Part shown: positions 18,330 through 27,538 of the stretch, piece after piece
How the letters are laid out: each line of letters starts with the position of its first letter
Position numbering within the stretch: the first letter of the stretch is position 1
Assembly: GCA_965277025.1 (NCBI GenBank)
Contig: OZ255706.1
Span: 3,162,001 to 3,226,000, forward strand
DNA: 64,000 bases
DNA from: Methylomarinum sp965277025
GTDB taxonomy: Bacteria > Pseudomonadota > Gammaproteobacteria > Methylococcales > Methylomonadaceae
Reading direction: 5' to 3'
Notes under the pieces: generated by a model
The model's input: the letters and a program-made list of their open reading frames with translations, nothing else
What the model was told of the DNA's origin: nothing
Database searches by the model: none
Program-made: the position numbers and the translations under genes

Positions 18330-19875
18330 ATGATAACCGAGCAACCGCCTCTTTCACAGTTTGTTAATGATCGTTTTGTAGAGCAATTATTGGCTTCATC
18401 AGGACCGGTCAATATAATTCAGGCCGGAGAACAGCTTTATAAATCGCTCAGGCAGATTCGCAAGTCTTCTGAACATGAAAACCAAAAGTTTGTTTTTTTC
18501 CAGCAATTAACACCGGCCGCCCTTTACCTTATCGAGGGCGTCGCAGCCATTATCGAACAACAATCGGCCAAAAAACGCCAGAAAACCTTACAATTATGTT
18601 TACAGATTTGCCGTAATTTATGTTTGGGGTTGAATAGCGTCTATCAAGCTCAGGATTTGTCTGAAGAACAAAAAAAACAGCTATTTATCTGGCGTTACAG
18701 ATGGTCGGGCAAGACATGCTGCTTCGTTATCGTTTTCAGACACCGCTATCAAACAGTTTGTGGCAACTATCGGCCAAATGGTATTTTCTTGCCGTCAAGC
18801 ATCAATTTTTAAATGATGAATTGGCGATAAAAACACCTGAATTCCTACCATTAAAAACCATCAATGCTGTCATCAAGCGAAATATTTTATTGGCATTATC
18901 GAGCACTGATCTGAACGACACCTCTGATTGGAAAGAATTATCGGATTTTAGCGCCCATCACTTCGGTTTAATCCTCATTGTCAGTCATCTGCAGCCGGCA
19001 TTGTTTTTTTACTGGAATACGGCCGAGGGTTTTCCAACCCAGGTCAAAAGCTTGCAACAAATCTTTTCAGCGGATGATATTTTAATCAGCTGTCAGGATT
19101 TGATAAATGCTTGGCAGAATGATCGTATTCAGTTGAATTTACCGGAAACAAAACGAAAAAATTACTTAATCATTTAAGTGGCTACCAAAGACTGATCAAT
19201 GACGCCCATCCGGCGCCTCCTATTATTTTCAATGTTTCCATAAGCTTTGAAAATTGCCACCAATTTCTTCTTAACCGTCAAAAACTGCATAAAATTCAGC
19301 AATCAAGCGGCCAAACAAATCTTAGGTCTGGCTCACCTGACCAGCTTGATGACAACTTCTATAATCTCAGCCTGAGTCCACTGGACAGTGACAGGGGATT
19401 TATCGATCCAAATGAATCGCTTGATTTGTCGGACAAACAAACACAATTGGGCAAGCAGAAACTAATACCGGTAAAATTTCAGGAAGCCGGTGACGCCAAC
19501 TATTTTTTATTTGAAGGGAAAGACCTGATAGTCAATAACGGCGATCTTGTTATTCTGGTCAATAACCGCAATGCGTTATTGGCCGGCGTGGTTCGTCAAC
19601 AGAAAGACCTGCCTAATTTCGCCATGAGACGCATCCTGATTGAAAAAATCCATGGTGAATTAAGCGCCTATTCTTATCGGCAAAATAGCGATGATGCACA
19701 TTCAGGCAAAGCCATCGTCTTGAATGAAGCAACAGATAACGCAGAGATTTTTGTAGACGATGACTCGCTTAAACCTTTTACATCCATTAGTCTCGGCCAA
19801 CGACCGGCCAAAATCGCTAATCTACGGGAATTTACGGCAGAATTTTCTCGTTTTCAACTAATCTTTGCTGATTAG
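18330..19875 (+). pseudogene. Gene broken by two single-base homopolymer shifts; possible c-di-GMP receptor-like protein
   Basis: Three frames follow each other: 18330-about 18680, about 18680-19165, and 19165-19875. One extra A in the eight-A run near 18670-18677 and one in the six-A run near 19158-19163 join them into one protein of about 515 residues. The N-terminal pattern (GPVNIIQAGEQLYKSL...) resembles helical N-domains of pseudomonad PilZ/FimW-like proteins; this is a weak inference. It follows the chemoreceptor by 15 bp, consistent with a shared transcript. Confidence 0.6.
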
Positions 19876-19879
19876 CCAA

Positions 19880-19990
19880 TGCATTGGCGGATTGCCTGAC
19901 GGCGAATCCGCCCTACCGATTATGCTCCGTTATTAATCGTTCCAAAAGATAAGCTCTTCTGGTTCCCAAGCTCCCGCTTGGGAATGTGAG
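19880..19990. repeat. Short intergenic palindromes
   Basis: Between the convergent 18330-19875 gene and the SPOR gene lie GGCGGATT..AATCCGCC and TTCCCAAGC..GCTTGGGAA hairpins. They may end transcription from both sides; no U-run follows, so a simple terminator is not evident. Confidence 0.45.
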
Positions 19991-20013
19991 CAACATCAAA
20001 CATAATTGGTTTT

Positions 20014-21381
20014 TTAAGGTTTATTCACCCATACGGCCGGCAGATTCAAGGTTTTTTTGACTTTATCGGCATAGACCATCGCTTCGCTTTTGGATTTGAA
20101 ACCATCGATTTTCAGGCGATACCAGTTTTCACCATTGATCCGAACCTTTATTACCTTAACGGGCACACCTTGTTTGCTGAATTCCTTAGCCTTGCGGCGC
20201 GCGTACCATTCCTGCCGGTAGGCAATCAGGTTAACCTGCCAGTTTTGCGGCTTGGCGACAACTTTTTTTCTGGCCTTTCTAAGTGTTTTCGTTTTGCGGC
20301 TTTGCAGGGTATCCAGTTGCGCCTGCAATCCTTCCAGCAAGCCGCCCATTTGCATATTTTGTTCGTTTAACTGTTCAATTTGCTGTTTTAGCAGATCCAG
20401 CTGGGTTGAATCCGCCAACGTCTTCAGGTTTTGCTTGATGTCTGTTATCTGTGATTTCAGATAAGCGACATCTGAACCCATTTTATCCAGACGTTTTGTT
20501 TGTGCTTGAAGTTGTTTAATCGGGTCCTGTTCAACCAGCACATCGACCTGTTCTTCAATCGTAACCACTGTTTCAGATAATTCGTCCACTTTGGAGTCGG
20601 CCGAAAAGCCTACCATCCCTAAACCACCGCCCACTAACAGCGCCAGAATGGCAAGACCTAAACCAACATAGACAATGGTCGGTTTTTGCCCTTCCAGTTT
20701 TGATATTTTCTGTTTAAGTTGTTTTTGCGCCGATTCCAAGGCGTCGATCTGTTGCGTCAATTCATTGGTAGGATCTTTTTGCTGCAGTTCTGTAATCTGT
20801 TGACTGTTTTTTTCCTGCGCACTCTGCAAGGCGCTCAGCTGACTGCTAATCAGCGATAATGCAGCGGCGTCTGCTGCATTATTGTTGCTTGCAACAGGAG
20901 GCGTTTGTGCTGGTTGCTGTGTTTCTTCGGGTGACTCGGCAACGAGGTCATCTTCCATGACATCTGACACGGGTTCTGAAGTATCTTCATCAGCAGTAAT
21001 ATCAAAATCTTCACTGATATCAACCTCTTCAGGTGTCGATGTTTCAGCTTCTGTTGCGGCCGGTGTTGCATCGGAAAACACTTCCTCGACATCATCGGCG
21101 AATTCATCGAATTCATCCTCTTTTTCAGCCTGCTCCTGGTTTGTGTCACTACCATTGGCATCATCATCGGCATCGAACAACTCATCGATTTCGGCAAATT
21201 CATCGGCAACGTCATCACTTTCGTCGATACCATTTTCCGACAACAGCTTATCTAAAGCATCCTCATCATCAACCATCGCCTCAGATTGTTGTGAAGCATC
21301 ATCAGTCTCATTGAGTAGATCATCAAATTCATCCAATGTATCATTGGATGAAGTGTTATTTTTTTCCGAAGATTCCGCCAT
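20014..21381 (-). CDS. SPOR-domain membrane protein with long acidic N-terminus
   Basis: A 455-residue protein. The first ~200 residues are extremely rich in Asp, Glu and Ser. A coiled coil leads to one membrane segment (IVYVGLGLAILALLVGGGLG, near 235-255), followed by a second coiled coil and a C-terminal SPOR domain (about 380-455, starting WQVNLIAYRQEW). SPOR domains bind denuded septal peptidoglycan, so a role at the division site is likely. Opposite-strand ORFs here are shadows of the acidic repeats. Confidence 0.85.
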   Translation of the reverse strand: MAESSEKNNTSSNDTLDEFDDLLNETDDASQQSEAMVDDEDALDKLLSENGIDESDDVADEFAEIDELFDADDDANGSDTNQEQAEKEDEFDEFADDVEEVFSDATPAATEAETSTPEEVDISEDFDITADEDTSEPVSDVMEDDLVAESPEETQQPAQTPPVASNNNAADAAALSLISSQLSALQSAQEKNSQQITELQQKDPTNELTQQIDALESAQKQLKQKISKLEGQKPTIVYVGLGLAILALLVGGGLGMVGFSADSKVDELSETVVTIEEQVDVLVEQDPIKQLQAQTKRLDKMGSDVAYLKSQITDIKQNLKTLADSTQLDLLKQQIEQLNEQNMQMGGLLEGLQAQLDTLQSRKTKTLRKARKKVVAKPQNWQVNLIAYRQEWYARRKAKEFSKQGVPVKVIKVRINGENWYRLKIDGFKSKSEAMVYADKVKKTLNLPAVWVNKP

Positions 21382-21791
21382 GATTTTGCTTGCCCACCAA
21401 ACAGGAAAAATAAGTTATATGGTTAAGGAATCACTGATTTATTCGCGATTCCAGTGGCACAGGAATGTGACATCAAACCCATGAGTGTCACTATGCATAC
21501 ATAAACCCCGCATTAACCAGAGATTCAGAATGACCATATATAATATCGGCCTCTTTTGGCATTCATTTAAAAAAATCTTCCTTTCGGAAAATTTTTAACT
21601 GAATTTCATCTCAAAATATACTTTATGAAATTGCTGAATTATTTGTAATTCTAAGCAGTGCCTAAATGCACTGACAAAATCAAAGGCTACAAGCCATTGA
21701 TTGTTCAAGTAAAGCGAAAGTCGTATAAGGCTTAGCTTGTGCTGACAGCAAGGCCGATTCGTTCTACTTTATCTTAAAGTATAGAGATAAA
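21382..21791. other. Intergenic region with a partial MITE-1 tip
   Basis: About 410 bases with no gene. At 21427-21495 is an inverted, partial MITE-1 (GGAATCACTGATTTATTCGC with a GTGGCACAGGAATGTGAC arm). Near 21675-21705 is another decayed fragment of the same central hairpin. The remainder is AT-rich and probably holds the promoter of the SPOR gene; no clear boxes were found. Confidence 0.5.
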
Positions 21792-22674
21792 AAAAAATTG
21801 TAACTACTCAGCGTAAATAAGTAAAAAAACTGCTTGACACGATTTTAGCGTTATTTTTGATTTTCTAACGGCAACACCTGGCGCAAGAGGTTTACTGTAT
21901 TAGCCTGCGTTAGTTGAGGCGTATTGCCTTATAAGCAATGCCCGATAGCCCTGCTGCCGTGCATTTCTAAAATACGATGACGGGCAACACAGAGGCAAAA
22001 ATTCGTATTTCAAAAGCCATGAGACAATAGTCCTGTACTTAAACCCACAGGTCGTTTCATTGAAGATTGATTCCATTGATGTAGAGGCTGCCATTACCCA
22101 TGCCCGGCAGCTGATTGAAGATGAAGCCGATTTATCTCCGGCGCTGCGGTCTTCGCTGGAGATATTGTTGTTGCTGGTCACGCTCCTGATGCATCGGCTC
22201 GGACTTAACAGCAGTAACAGTTCCAGGCCGCCATCAAGTGATCCTGATCGTAAAAGGAAAGCACGGGCTGGATCAAAAAAACCAGGTGGTGGACAGAAAG
22301 GGCATATTGGCACCACGCTGGTTAAAGTCGATGATCCCGATGACGTTATCTCCATCAAGATTGATCGCCGTACCTTGCCAGCCGGAAGCTACACGGCAGA
22401 TGGCTTTGAAACCCGGCAGGTATTTGATATTGATATTTCACGGATTGTGACGGAATATCGTGCGCAAAGGCTTATCGATGAACAAGGTCGTCGGTTTGTT
22501 GCTCCTTTTCCCGAGGGCGTAACAAAAGCCGTGCAATATGGTGACCAACTCAAGGCGCACGCCGTGTATCTTTCGCAGTACCAATTATTGCCCTGCCAGC
22601 GCATCAAGGATTATTTTTCCGATCAATTACAGATCCCCATCAGTGAAGGTTCGTTGGTTAATTTCAATCAACTA

Positions 22675-22835
22675 GGAGGCTGTCCAAGAATAGAGAACCT
22701 ACTACGGAATGGCTGAATTTGGCCAGATTTTCCCATTCTTTTCGTTAAATAGCGCAACTATTCGCCTCAAAGAATGAAAAAATCTGACTCAAATCAGCTT
22801 TCCCTCGCAACGGCTTCTATTCTCGGACAGCCTCC
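22675..22835. mobile_element. MITE-3 insertion with TA duplication
   Basis: A 161-bp non-coding element with inverted ends GGAGGCTGTCC(A/G)AGAATAGA, flanked by a TA duplication (22673-22674, 22836-22837), as for IS630/Tc1-mariner transposition. The centre can form a CATTCTTT..AAAGAATG hairpin. Its removal restores the TnpC frame across NQL-AFEK exactly. Confidence 0.88.
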
Positions 22836-23015
22836 TAGCCTTTGAGAAGCTGGCATCCTTTGAGCCGATTTGCAAGCAAAGACTGGCGGCAGCTTCTGTT
22901 GTACATGCCGATGAAACGGGCATTAACATCAATGGCGCCAAGTACTGGTTGCATTGTGCTTCTAATGATTTATGGACACATTATTTTCCCCCATGTAAAA
23001 CGGGGCAAGGAAGCG

Positions 23016-23292
23016 AGTCTTCGATCTCGTGAAAGATTTTGGGACATCCGAGTCCCCAAAATCGACTCGATCTTCGACAACTCATTGGTGCCCCGGTCGT
23101 CCTGGTCACCCGGCGTTCCGCCACAACATCGCAAGCTCGTTGCGGCTACACACCGGCCTCCCATATGACTGGACGCCGCGTTCGGATGCTCCCTTGGGAT
23201 CCCCTTTGGCGCCTTCGCACGTCGGGTATCCCATGTCGCCTCGCGGCTACCGGGGACTACCCGCCTTCGCTTCGCTCTCCATGGCGGGCAGC
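23016..23292. other. GC-rich 277-bp insertion of unknown type
   Basis: The insertion separates GKEA from MDVIG of TnpC. It is flanked by a 7-bp direct repeat GGAAGCG (23009-23015 and 23293-23299), and deleting the insert plus one repeat restores the frame. The base composition is clearly more GC-rich than the surroundings. It carries no credible gene and no obvious inverted ends. Confidence 0.75.
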
Positions 23293-23729
23293 GGAAGCGA
23301 TGGATGTCATTGGCATCCTGCCTGACTTTCATGGCATTTTATGCCACGATCACTGGAAGCCTTACTACAAGTCCCCCTTCACTCATGCCTTGTGCAATGC
23401 GCATCATCTGCGTGAACTGACCCGTGCCCGGGAGCAGGATGGACAGCAGTGGGCCAAAGAAATGGAAACCCGGTTAAAAAAGATCAATCAGGTCGTCGAT
23501 GATGCAGGGGGGAAGCTTGAAGCAAGAAAAGCGGCCTGTTATCGACGACGATATCGAGATTTATTAGAGAAAGCACAAATTGAATGTCCGCCACCAACCC
23601 CGTTGCCCGGTAAACCCAAACGTGGGCGCCTCAAGCGCAGTAAATCCAGAAACTTACTGGAACGGCTGATCAATTACCAGGATGATGTCTTACGCTTTAT
23701 GAGAGAAATAGATGTGCCATTTACTAATA

Positions 23730-24846
23730 TAGAAGTTACGCATTGACAGGCAATGTTAAACTATGGGTTTAAAAAATCCCAAAGTCAATGCAAGGCAAAC
23801 CTTGATAAGAGAAATAACACGCCCCTCAACAGCCTGCTGTACATTACCCATGTATATTATTAAGTGAGCCGAAACAAGCTGGTTGTCGACGATTAGGAGA
23901 AGTCATGTCAATATCACATGATAGCGTAAATCGATTTCTAAATCGGGAGCATTACACTGGGCGAGATTTATACAATGAAGCCAGCGCAAGCCTGAATTTA
24001 AAGGGCGGAACCTTGAGTGTTGACGATAGTGTTCTTGATAAACCTTATAGCCAATATATGGCATATGTCAGTTATTTTTGGTCGGGAAAACATCATAGAG
24101 CAGTCAAGGGAATCAATCTTGTCACGTTGTACTACACAGACATTCAAGGAAAACACCAACCACTGAATTTCCGGGTGGTCGATAAGGCGGAAGGAAAGAC
24201 AAAAAATGACTATTTTCAAGACATGCTGACCGAAGTATTAGCTTGGGGACTAGAACCTGGTTTTATAACAGGAGATAGCTGGTACAGTTGCGTGGATAAT
24301 CTTAAATTGATAAGAAATCATCAGACAGGATTATTCTTTGCAGTGGAAGGTAATCGATTAGTCTCTGTTGAAAAAGGTTCATGGGTTCAAGTCAGGCAAT
24401 TAGAAATCCCGGAAGACGGCTTAATGGTTTGGCTCAAAAATTTTGGGTATGTGAAATTATTTCGGACGACCTTGAAAGAACAAGTTCGCCATTACATAAG
24501 TTCACTACCTGATGAAGAAAAAACCGCTGTTTTTGACAAGAAAGCATTTACCGAACAACATGATAGGCATTGGCAGATTGAGCAATATCATCGGGCAATA
24601 AAGCAGGTGTGTAATATTGAGCGGTTCCAGGTTCGCAATAAAAGAGCAATAAATAATCATATTTTTTCTGCAATTTGTGGCTTTGTTCAATTACAAAAAT
24701 TGAGCTTTGCAGACGTGATTAATAATTGCTATGGCGTACAGCGGAATTTATTCAACGATGTTATGGCTTCGTTTATCGACACCTTTATGCCAAATATGAA
24801 TCATTTAAACCCAAAATTTCGATCTGTTGTCAATGCGTAACTTCTA
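23730..24846 (+). mobile_element. IS701-like element, copy 2
   Basis: Ends TAGAAGTTACGCATTGACA and its complement, with a 5-bp target duplication TAATA (23725-23729 and 24847-24851). Removing the element and one duplication rejoins VPFT and NNLGEND of IS66 TnpC. Relative to copy 1 it has an 8-bp deletion upstream of the transposase core. Confidence 0.93.
23905..24840 (+). CDS. IS701-like DDE transposase (copy 2)
   Basis: A 311-codon frame from MSISHDSVNRF to the element end, almost identical to the other copies, with the full DDE core. The 8-bp deletion just upstream (after CATGTATATT) puts the normal N-terminal segment out of frame, so the protein may be N-terminally shortened by about 20 residues. 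Confidence 0.85.
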   Translation: MSISHDSVNRFLNREHYTGRDLYNEASASLNLKGGTLSVDDSVLDKPYSQYMAYVSYFWSGKHHRAVKGINLVTLYYTDIQGKHQPLNFRVVDKAEGKTKNDYFQDMLTEVLAWGLEPGFITGDSWYSCVDNLKLIRNHQTGLFFAVEGNRLVSVEKGSWVQVRQLEIPEDGLMVWLKNFGYVKLFRTTLKEQVRHYISSLPDEEKTAVFDKKAFTEQHDRHWQIEQYHRAIKQVCNIERFQVRNKRAINNHIFSAICGFVQLQKLSFADVINNCYGVQRNLFNDVMASFIDTFMPNMNHLNPKFRSVVNA

Positions 24847-25095
24847 TAATAATCTCGGTGAGAATGATATCCGCATGACCAAGGTGCAGCAAAAAATATC
24901 GGGGTGTTTCAGGAGTGAGCAGGGTGCCATCACCTTCTGCCGTATTCGGGGATATCTATCCACTTGTCGTAAACATCATGTCAGTGCCTCTGAAGCGTTG
25001 GTACTGGTATTTAAGGGGAAATTACCGGAATTTACTCAGTGACCTGATGCTTTTGGTAAAATACGCTGAGTAGTTACAAAAAATTTAGCTAAATA

Positions 25096-25126
25096 TTGAC
25101 ATGCTTCTCATTTGTTTGGCTAGAAT
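25096..25126 (+). promoter_or_regulatory. Possible sigma-70 promoter for gcvR-bcp
   Basis: TTGACA at 25096-25101 and TAGAAT at 25121-25126 with a 19-bp spacer, somewhat long, 20 bp before the gcvR start. It lies just outside the IS66 element. Confidence 0.35.
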
Positions 25127-25146
25127 AGAATCAAAAAAACAATTTT

Positions 25147-25671
25147 ATGCAACTCGCCATCACCACTATCAGTCAGAATTCCTGTAAGTTTTTAACCGAC
25201 TTGATTTCAGCGGTCAGTAATTGCGATTGCCAGATTGTAGAATTTCGCACATCGCAGTTATCTAAAGTTCCCGCCTGTTATCTGTTGGCCGAAGGGGAAT
25301 GGAATCATATCGCCAAACTGGAGACGTTTCTGGCCAACCTGCAACAACACCCTGGAATAGACATTCAAACTTCTCGCCCAACCCGATCTGAGCCTATTGA
25401 GGGGCTTGCTTATATTCTGGAAACTTTGTCCCTTTATCGTGAAGATATTCTTCAGGATCTGGTCAAATTCATCCAGAGCTGGAATATCCATATCGAGGAA
25501 GCCAGTTCACTTTGCCAACAGTCTGCTTTCACTAAAAGCCAGATACTGATTATCAAGCTGACCATTATCATCCCGCCTGAAATCAGGATCCTTTCATTAC
25601 GGGATGAGTTACTGGAATTTTGCAACAACATCAATTTGGATGCTATTTTTGAACCTGTCAAACAACACTGA
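25147..25671 (+). CDS. gcvR: Glycine cleavage system regulator-like ACT protein
   Basis: A 174-residue protein with two tandem ACT-type domains, each beginning with a short hydrophobic strand (LAITTISQNSCKFLTDLIS; YILETLSLYREDILQDLVKFI). GcvR antagonises the activator GcvA in response to glycine. It lies 5 bp upstream of bcp, the same pair as in Escherichia coli, which supports the call. The IS66 element sits about 60 bp upstream and may have changed its promoter. Confidence 0.78.
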   Translation: MQLAITTISQNSCKFLTDLISAVSNCDCQIVEFRTSQLSKVPACYLLAEGEWNHIAKLETFLANLQQHPGIDIQTSRPTRSEPIEGLAYILETLSLYREDILQDLVKFIQSWNIHIEEASSLCQQSAFTKSQILIIKLTIIIPPEIRILSLRDELLEFCNNINLDAIFEPVKQH

Positions 25672-25676
25672 GACCT

Positions 25677-26150
25677 ATGACTATTGAACCGAATCAAGTA
25701 ATCGAAGATTTTGAAGCCGAAACGACTGGCGGAAAAACATTCAGGTTATCCGACTATCGCGGCCAAAGAGTTTTATTGTATTTTTATCCACGTGACAATA
25801 CGCCTGGCTGCACTCAGGAAGGCAAGGACTTCCGCGATCATTATGAGGAATTTAAAAAATATAATACCGTCATTTTCGGTATCTCGCGTGATAGCATCAA
25901 GGTGCATGAAGGCTTCAAGGCCAAACATGAGTTTCCGTTCGATTTGATTTCCGATAAAGATGAAAAGTTGTGCCAGATGTTTGATGTAATCAAAATGAAA
26001 AACATGTACGGAAAACAGGTCAGAGGTATCGAGCGCAGCACTTTTTTAATCGATGAATCTGGAAAACTGATCAAAGAATGGCGTAAAGTCAAAGTTAAAA
26101 CACATGTTCAGGAAGTTCTGGAGTTTTTAAATCAGCTGGACTCAGACTGA
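25677..26150 (+). CDS. bcp: Thiol peroxidase Bcp/PrxQ
   Basis: A 157-residue peroxiredoxin that reduces hydrogen and alkyl peroxides. The peroxidatic Cys lies in NTPGCTQEGKDF near residue 45. The resolving Cys five residues later found in E. coli Bcp is absent (Lys here), so this is the one-Cys-like variant or uses another Cys. It is cotranscribed with gcvR. Confidence 0.94.
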   Translation: MTIEPNQVIEDFEAETTGGKTFRLSDYRGQRVLLYFYPRDNTPGCTQEGKDFRDHYEEFKKYNTVIFGISRDSIKVHEGFKAKHEFPFDLISDKDEKLCQMFDVIKMKNMYGKQVRGIERSTFLIDESGKLIKEWRKVKVKTHVQEVLEFLNQLDSD

Positions 26151-26300
26151 CATCATGAGCAGAAAGCGCAAAAACCCATGTAAATTATTTGTTCTGGACA
26201 CCAATGTTTTAATGCATGATCCGGCGGCTTTGTAAAGTGGACCCCATTGTCCAGACAAATTATTAGAGAATTTAAGATAGAACCCTCATAACAGTCAGGC

Positions 26301-27221
26301 TCAATGGCTCTGGCCCATATTTTCACCCGGCGTCTGCTTGGTAGTGCCGGCATTATATTTATCCACGATTCTAGCGCCACCTCCCGTGGCGAATTGATAA
26401 ACCCTGTCTGGCGTTTCATAGCCTAACGACTGATGCGGTCGTTCGCTGTTGTAAAAGGCAAAGTAGTCCGTCAACCCCGCTGACAGTGCTTGCAGGTTGC
26501 CGTATTGCTTCAAATAAACTTCTTCATATTTCACTGTGCGCCAGAGTCGTTCAACAAAGATATTGTCCAAGGCCCGTCCCCGGCCATCCATGCTGATGGT
26601 CACGCCATGCTGACTCAATACCCCGGTGAAGTCCGCGCTGGTGAACTGTGCGCCCTGGTCGGTATTAAATATCTCCGGTGTGCCATAGGTCTTGATGGCC
26701 TGCTCCAGACAATTTACGCAAAACGCGCTGTCCATGGTATTGGAAAGTTGCCATGCCAATACTTTTCGGCTGTACCAATCCATGATGGCCACCAGATAAA
26801 CAAATCCTTGCGGCAGCCGGATATAGGTGATGTCGGTACTCCAAACCTGGTTGGGGCGTGTCACCTCGACGCCTCTTAACAGATAGGGATAGACTTTATG
26901 CTCAGGATGCGGCTTACTGGTGTTCGGGCCCGGCGCCATGCCGACCAGCCCCAGTATGCGCATCAGCCGCTGAACCCGTTTGCGGTTGACCTGATGGTTA
27001 AGGCCGCGTAAATACTTTGTCATACGGCGTGAGCCATAAAAAGGATGCCGGGTATATTCTTCGTCGAGCAACCGCAACAGTTGCTGATCTTCAGCAGACA
27101 CCGGCTGTTGTTGGCGTTTTTTCTGTTCATGGATTACTGAGCGGGTAACGTTCAATAACTGGCATTGCCGACTTAACGCCAACTCATCTTTTTGATCCAC
27201 CCAGCTTTGACGCGTGATCAT
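26301..27221 (-). CDS. IS3 OrfB transposase (DDE integrase domain)
   Basis: A 306-residue retroviral-integrase-type protein. WSTDITYIRL carries the first Asp (about 125), NTDQGAQF the second and the later E in a GRALDNIFVERLWRTVK segment the third. A helical HTH_21-type region precedes it. The ATG overlaps the orfA stop (ATGA). The usual route is an OrfAB fusion by -1 frameshift at an A-rich slippery stretch near the end of orfA. Confidence 0.9.
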   Translation of the reverse strand: MITRQSWVDQKDELALSRQCQLLNVTRSVIHEQKKRQQQPVSAEDQQLLRLLDEEYTRHPFYGSRRMTKYLRGLNHQVNRKRVQRLMRILGLVGMAPGPNTSKPHPEHKVYPYLLRGVEVTRPNQVWSTDITYIRLPQGFVYLVAIMDWYSRKVLAWQLSNTMDSAFCVNCLEQAIKTYGTPEIFNTDQGAQFTSADFTGVLSQHGVTISMDGRGRALDNIFVERLWRTVKYEEVYLKQYGNLQALSAGLTDYFAFYNSERPHQSLGYETPDRVYQFATGGGARIVDKYNAGTTKQTPGENMGQSH

Positions 27222-27538
27222 AGGCTGATCCCGGACTTTTTTTTAAGCCAATCCAGTTCCATATTCAACTGCCCGATTTTGGCGTACAGACGGTCCGGAT
27301 TGTCTTGCGCCTTCACCGCTTTCGGCCCGCGTTTGCCTTCAAACAGGCTTCCCGCATTGGCCAACAGTTCCTTTTTCCATTGGCTTACCTGAGATGGATG
27401 GACTTCATTCTCTTGAGCAATCTCATTGATCGTTTTGATGTTCTTAACCGCTTCCAGCGCGATTTTGGCCTTTTGCGCCCCGCTAAAGGTTTTCCGTTTT
27501 TTTCGCTCATTTTTTGTACCTCTTTTTTCAATAGTCAT
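27218..27538 (-). CDS. IS3 OrfA
   Basis: A 106-residue HTH protein (ALEAVKNIKTINEIAQENEVHPSQVSQWK) that recognises the IS ends, followed by a leucine-zipper region. An A-rich run CTTAAAAAAAAGTCC near the end (LKKKSG) provides a slippery site for -1 frameshifting into orfB. Confidence 0.9.
   Translation of the reverse strand: MTIEKRGTKNERKKRKTFSGAQKAKIALEAVKNIKTINEIAQENEVHPSQVSQWKKELLANAGSLFEGKRGPKAVKAQDNPDRLYAKIGQLNMELDWLKKKSGISL

Larger units (their letters stand above)
22060..25042 (+). pseudogene. tnpC: IS66 TnpC transposase interrupted three times
   Basis: The frame runs from MKIDSIDVEAA to SLVNFNQL. It resumes as AFEKLASFEPICKQRL...VVHADETGINI...HVKRGKEA, then as MDVIGILPDFHGILCHDHWKPYY, and finally as NLGENDIRMTKVQQKISGCF to a TGA at 25040-25042. 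All TnpC landmarks are present (HADETG, HDHWKPY, KVQQKISGCFRS), but insertions of 161, 284 and about 1120 bp destroy the gene. Confidence 0.9.
21800..25077 (+). mobile_element. IS66-type element (copy 2) carrying three further insertions
   Basis: Bounded by inverted repeats GTAACTACTCAGCGTA and TACGCTGAGTAGTTAC, with a perfect 8-bp target duplication AAAAAATT (21792-21799, 25078-25085), as typical of IS66. Only tnpC is present, as in ISBst12-like members. Inserted into tnpC are a MITE-3 (22675-22835), a 277-bp GC-rich segment (23016-23292) and an IS701-like copy (23730-24846). Without them the element would be about 1.7 kb. Confidence 0.92.

Noticed and set aside
20882..21484. 200-codon Ser-rich ORF opposite the SPOR gene
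   Set aside because: Mirror of the Asp/Glu-rich coding stretch; no start signal and no known domain.
22970..23332. 120-codon ORF on the minus strand in the GC-rich insertion
   Set aside because: It spans the junctions of the insertion and disrupted tnpC, has no domain, and looks like a chance frame in GC-rich DNA.
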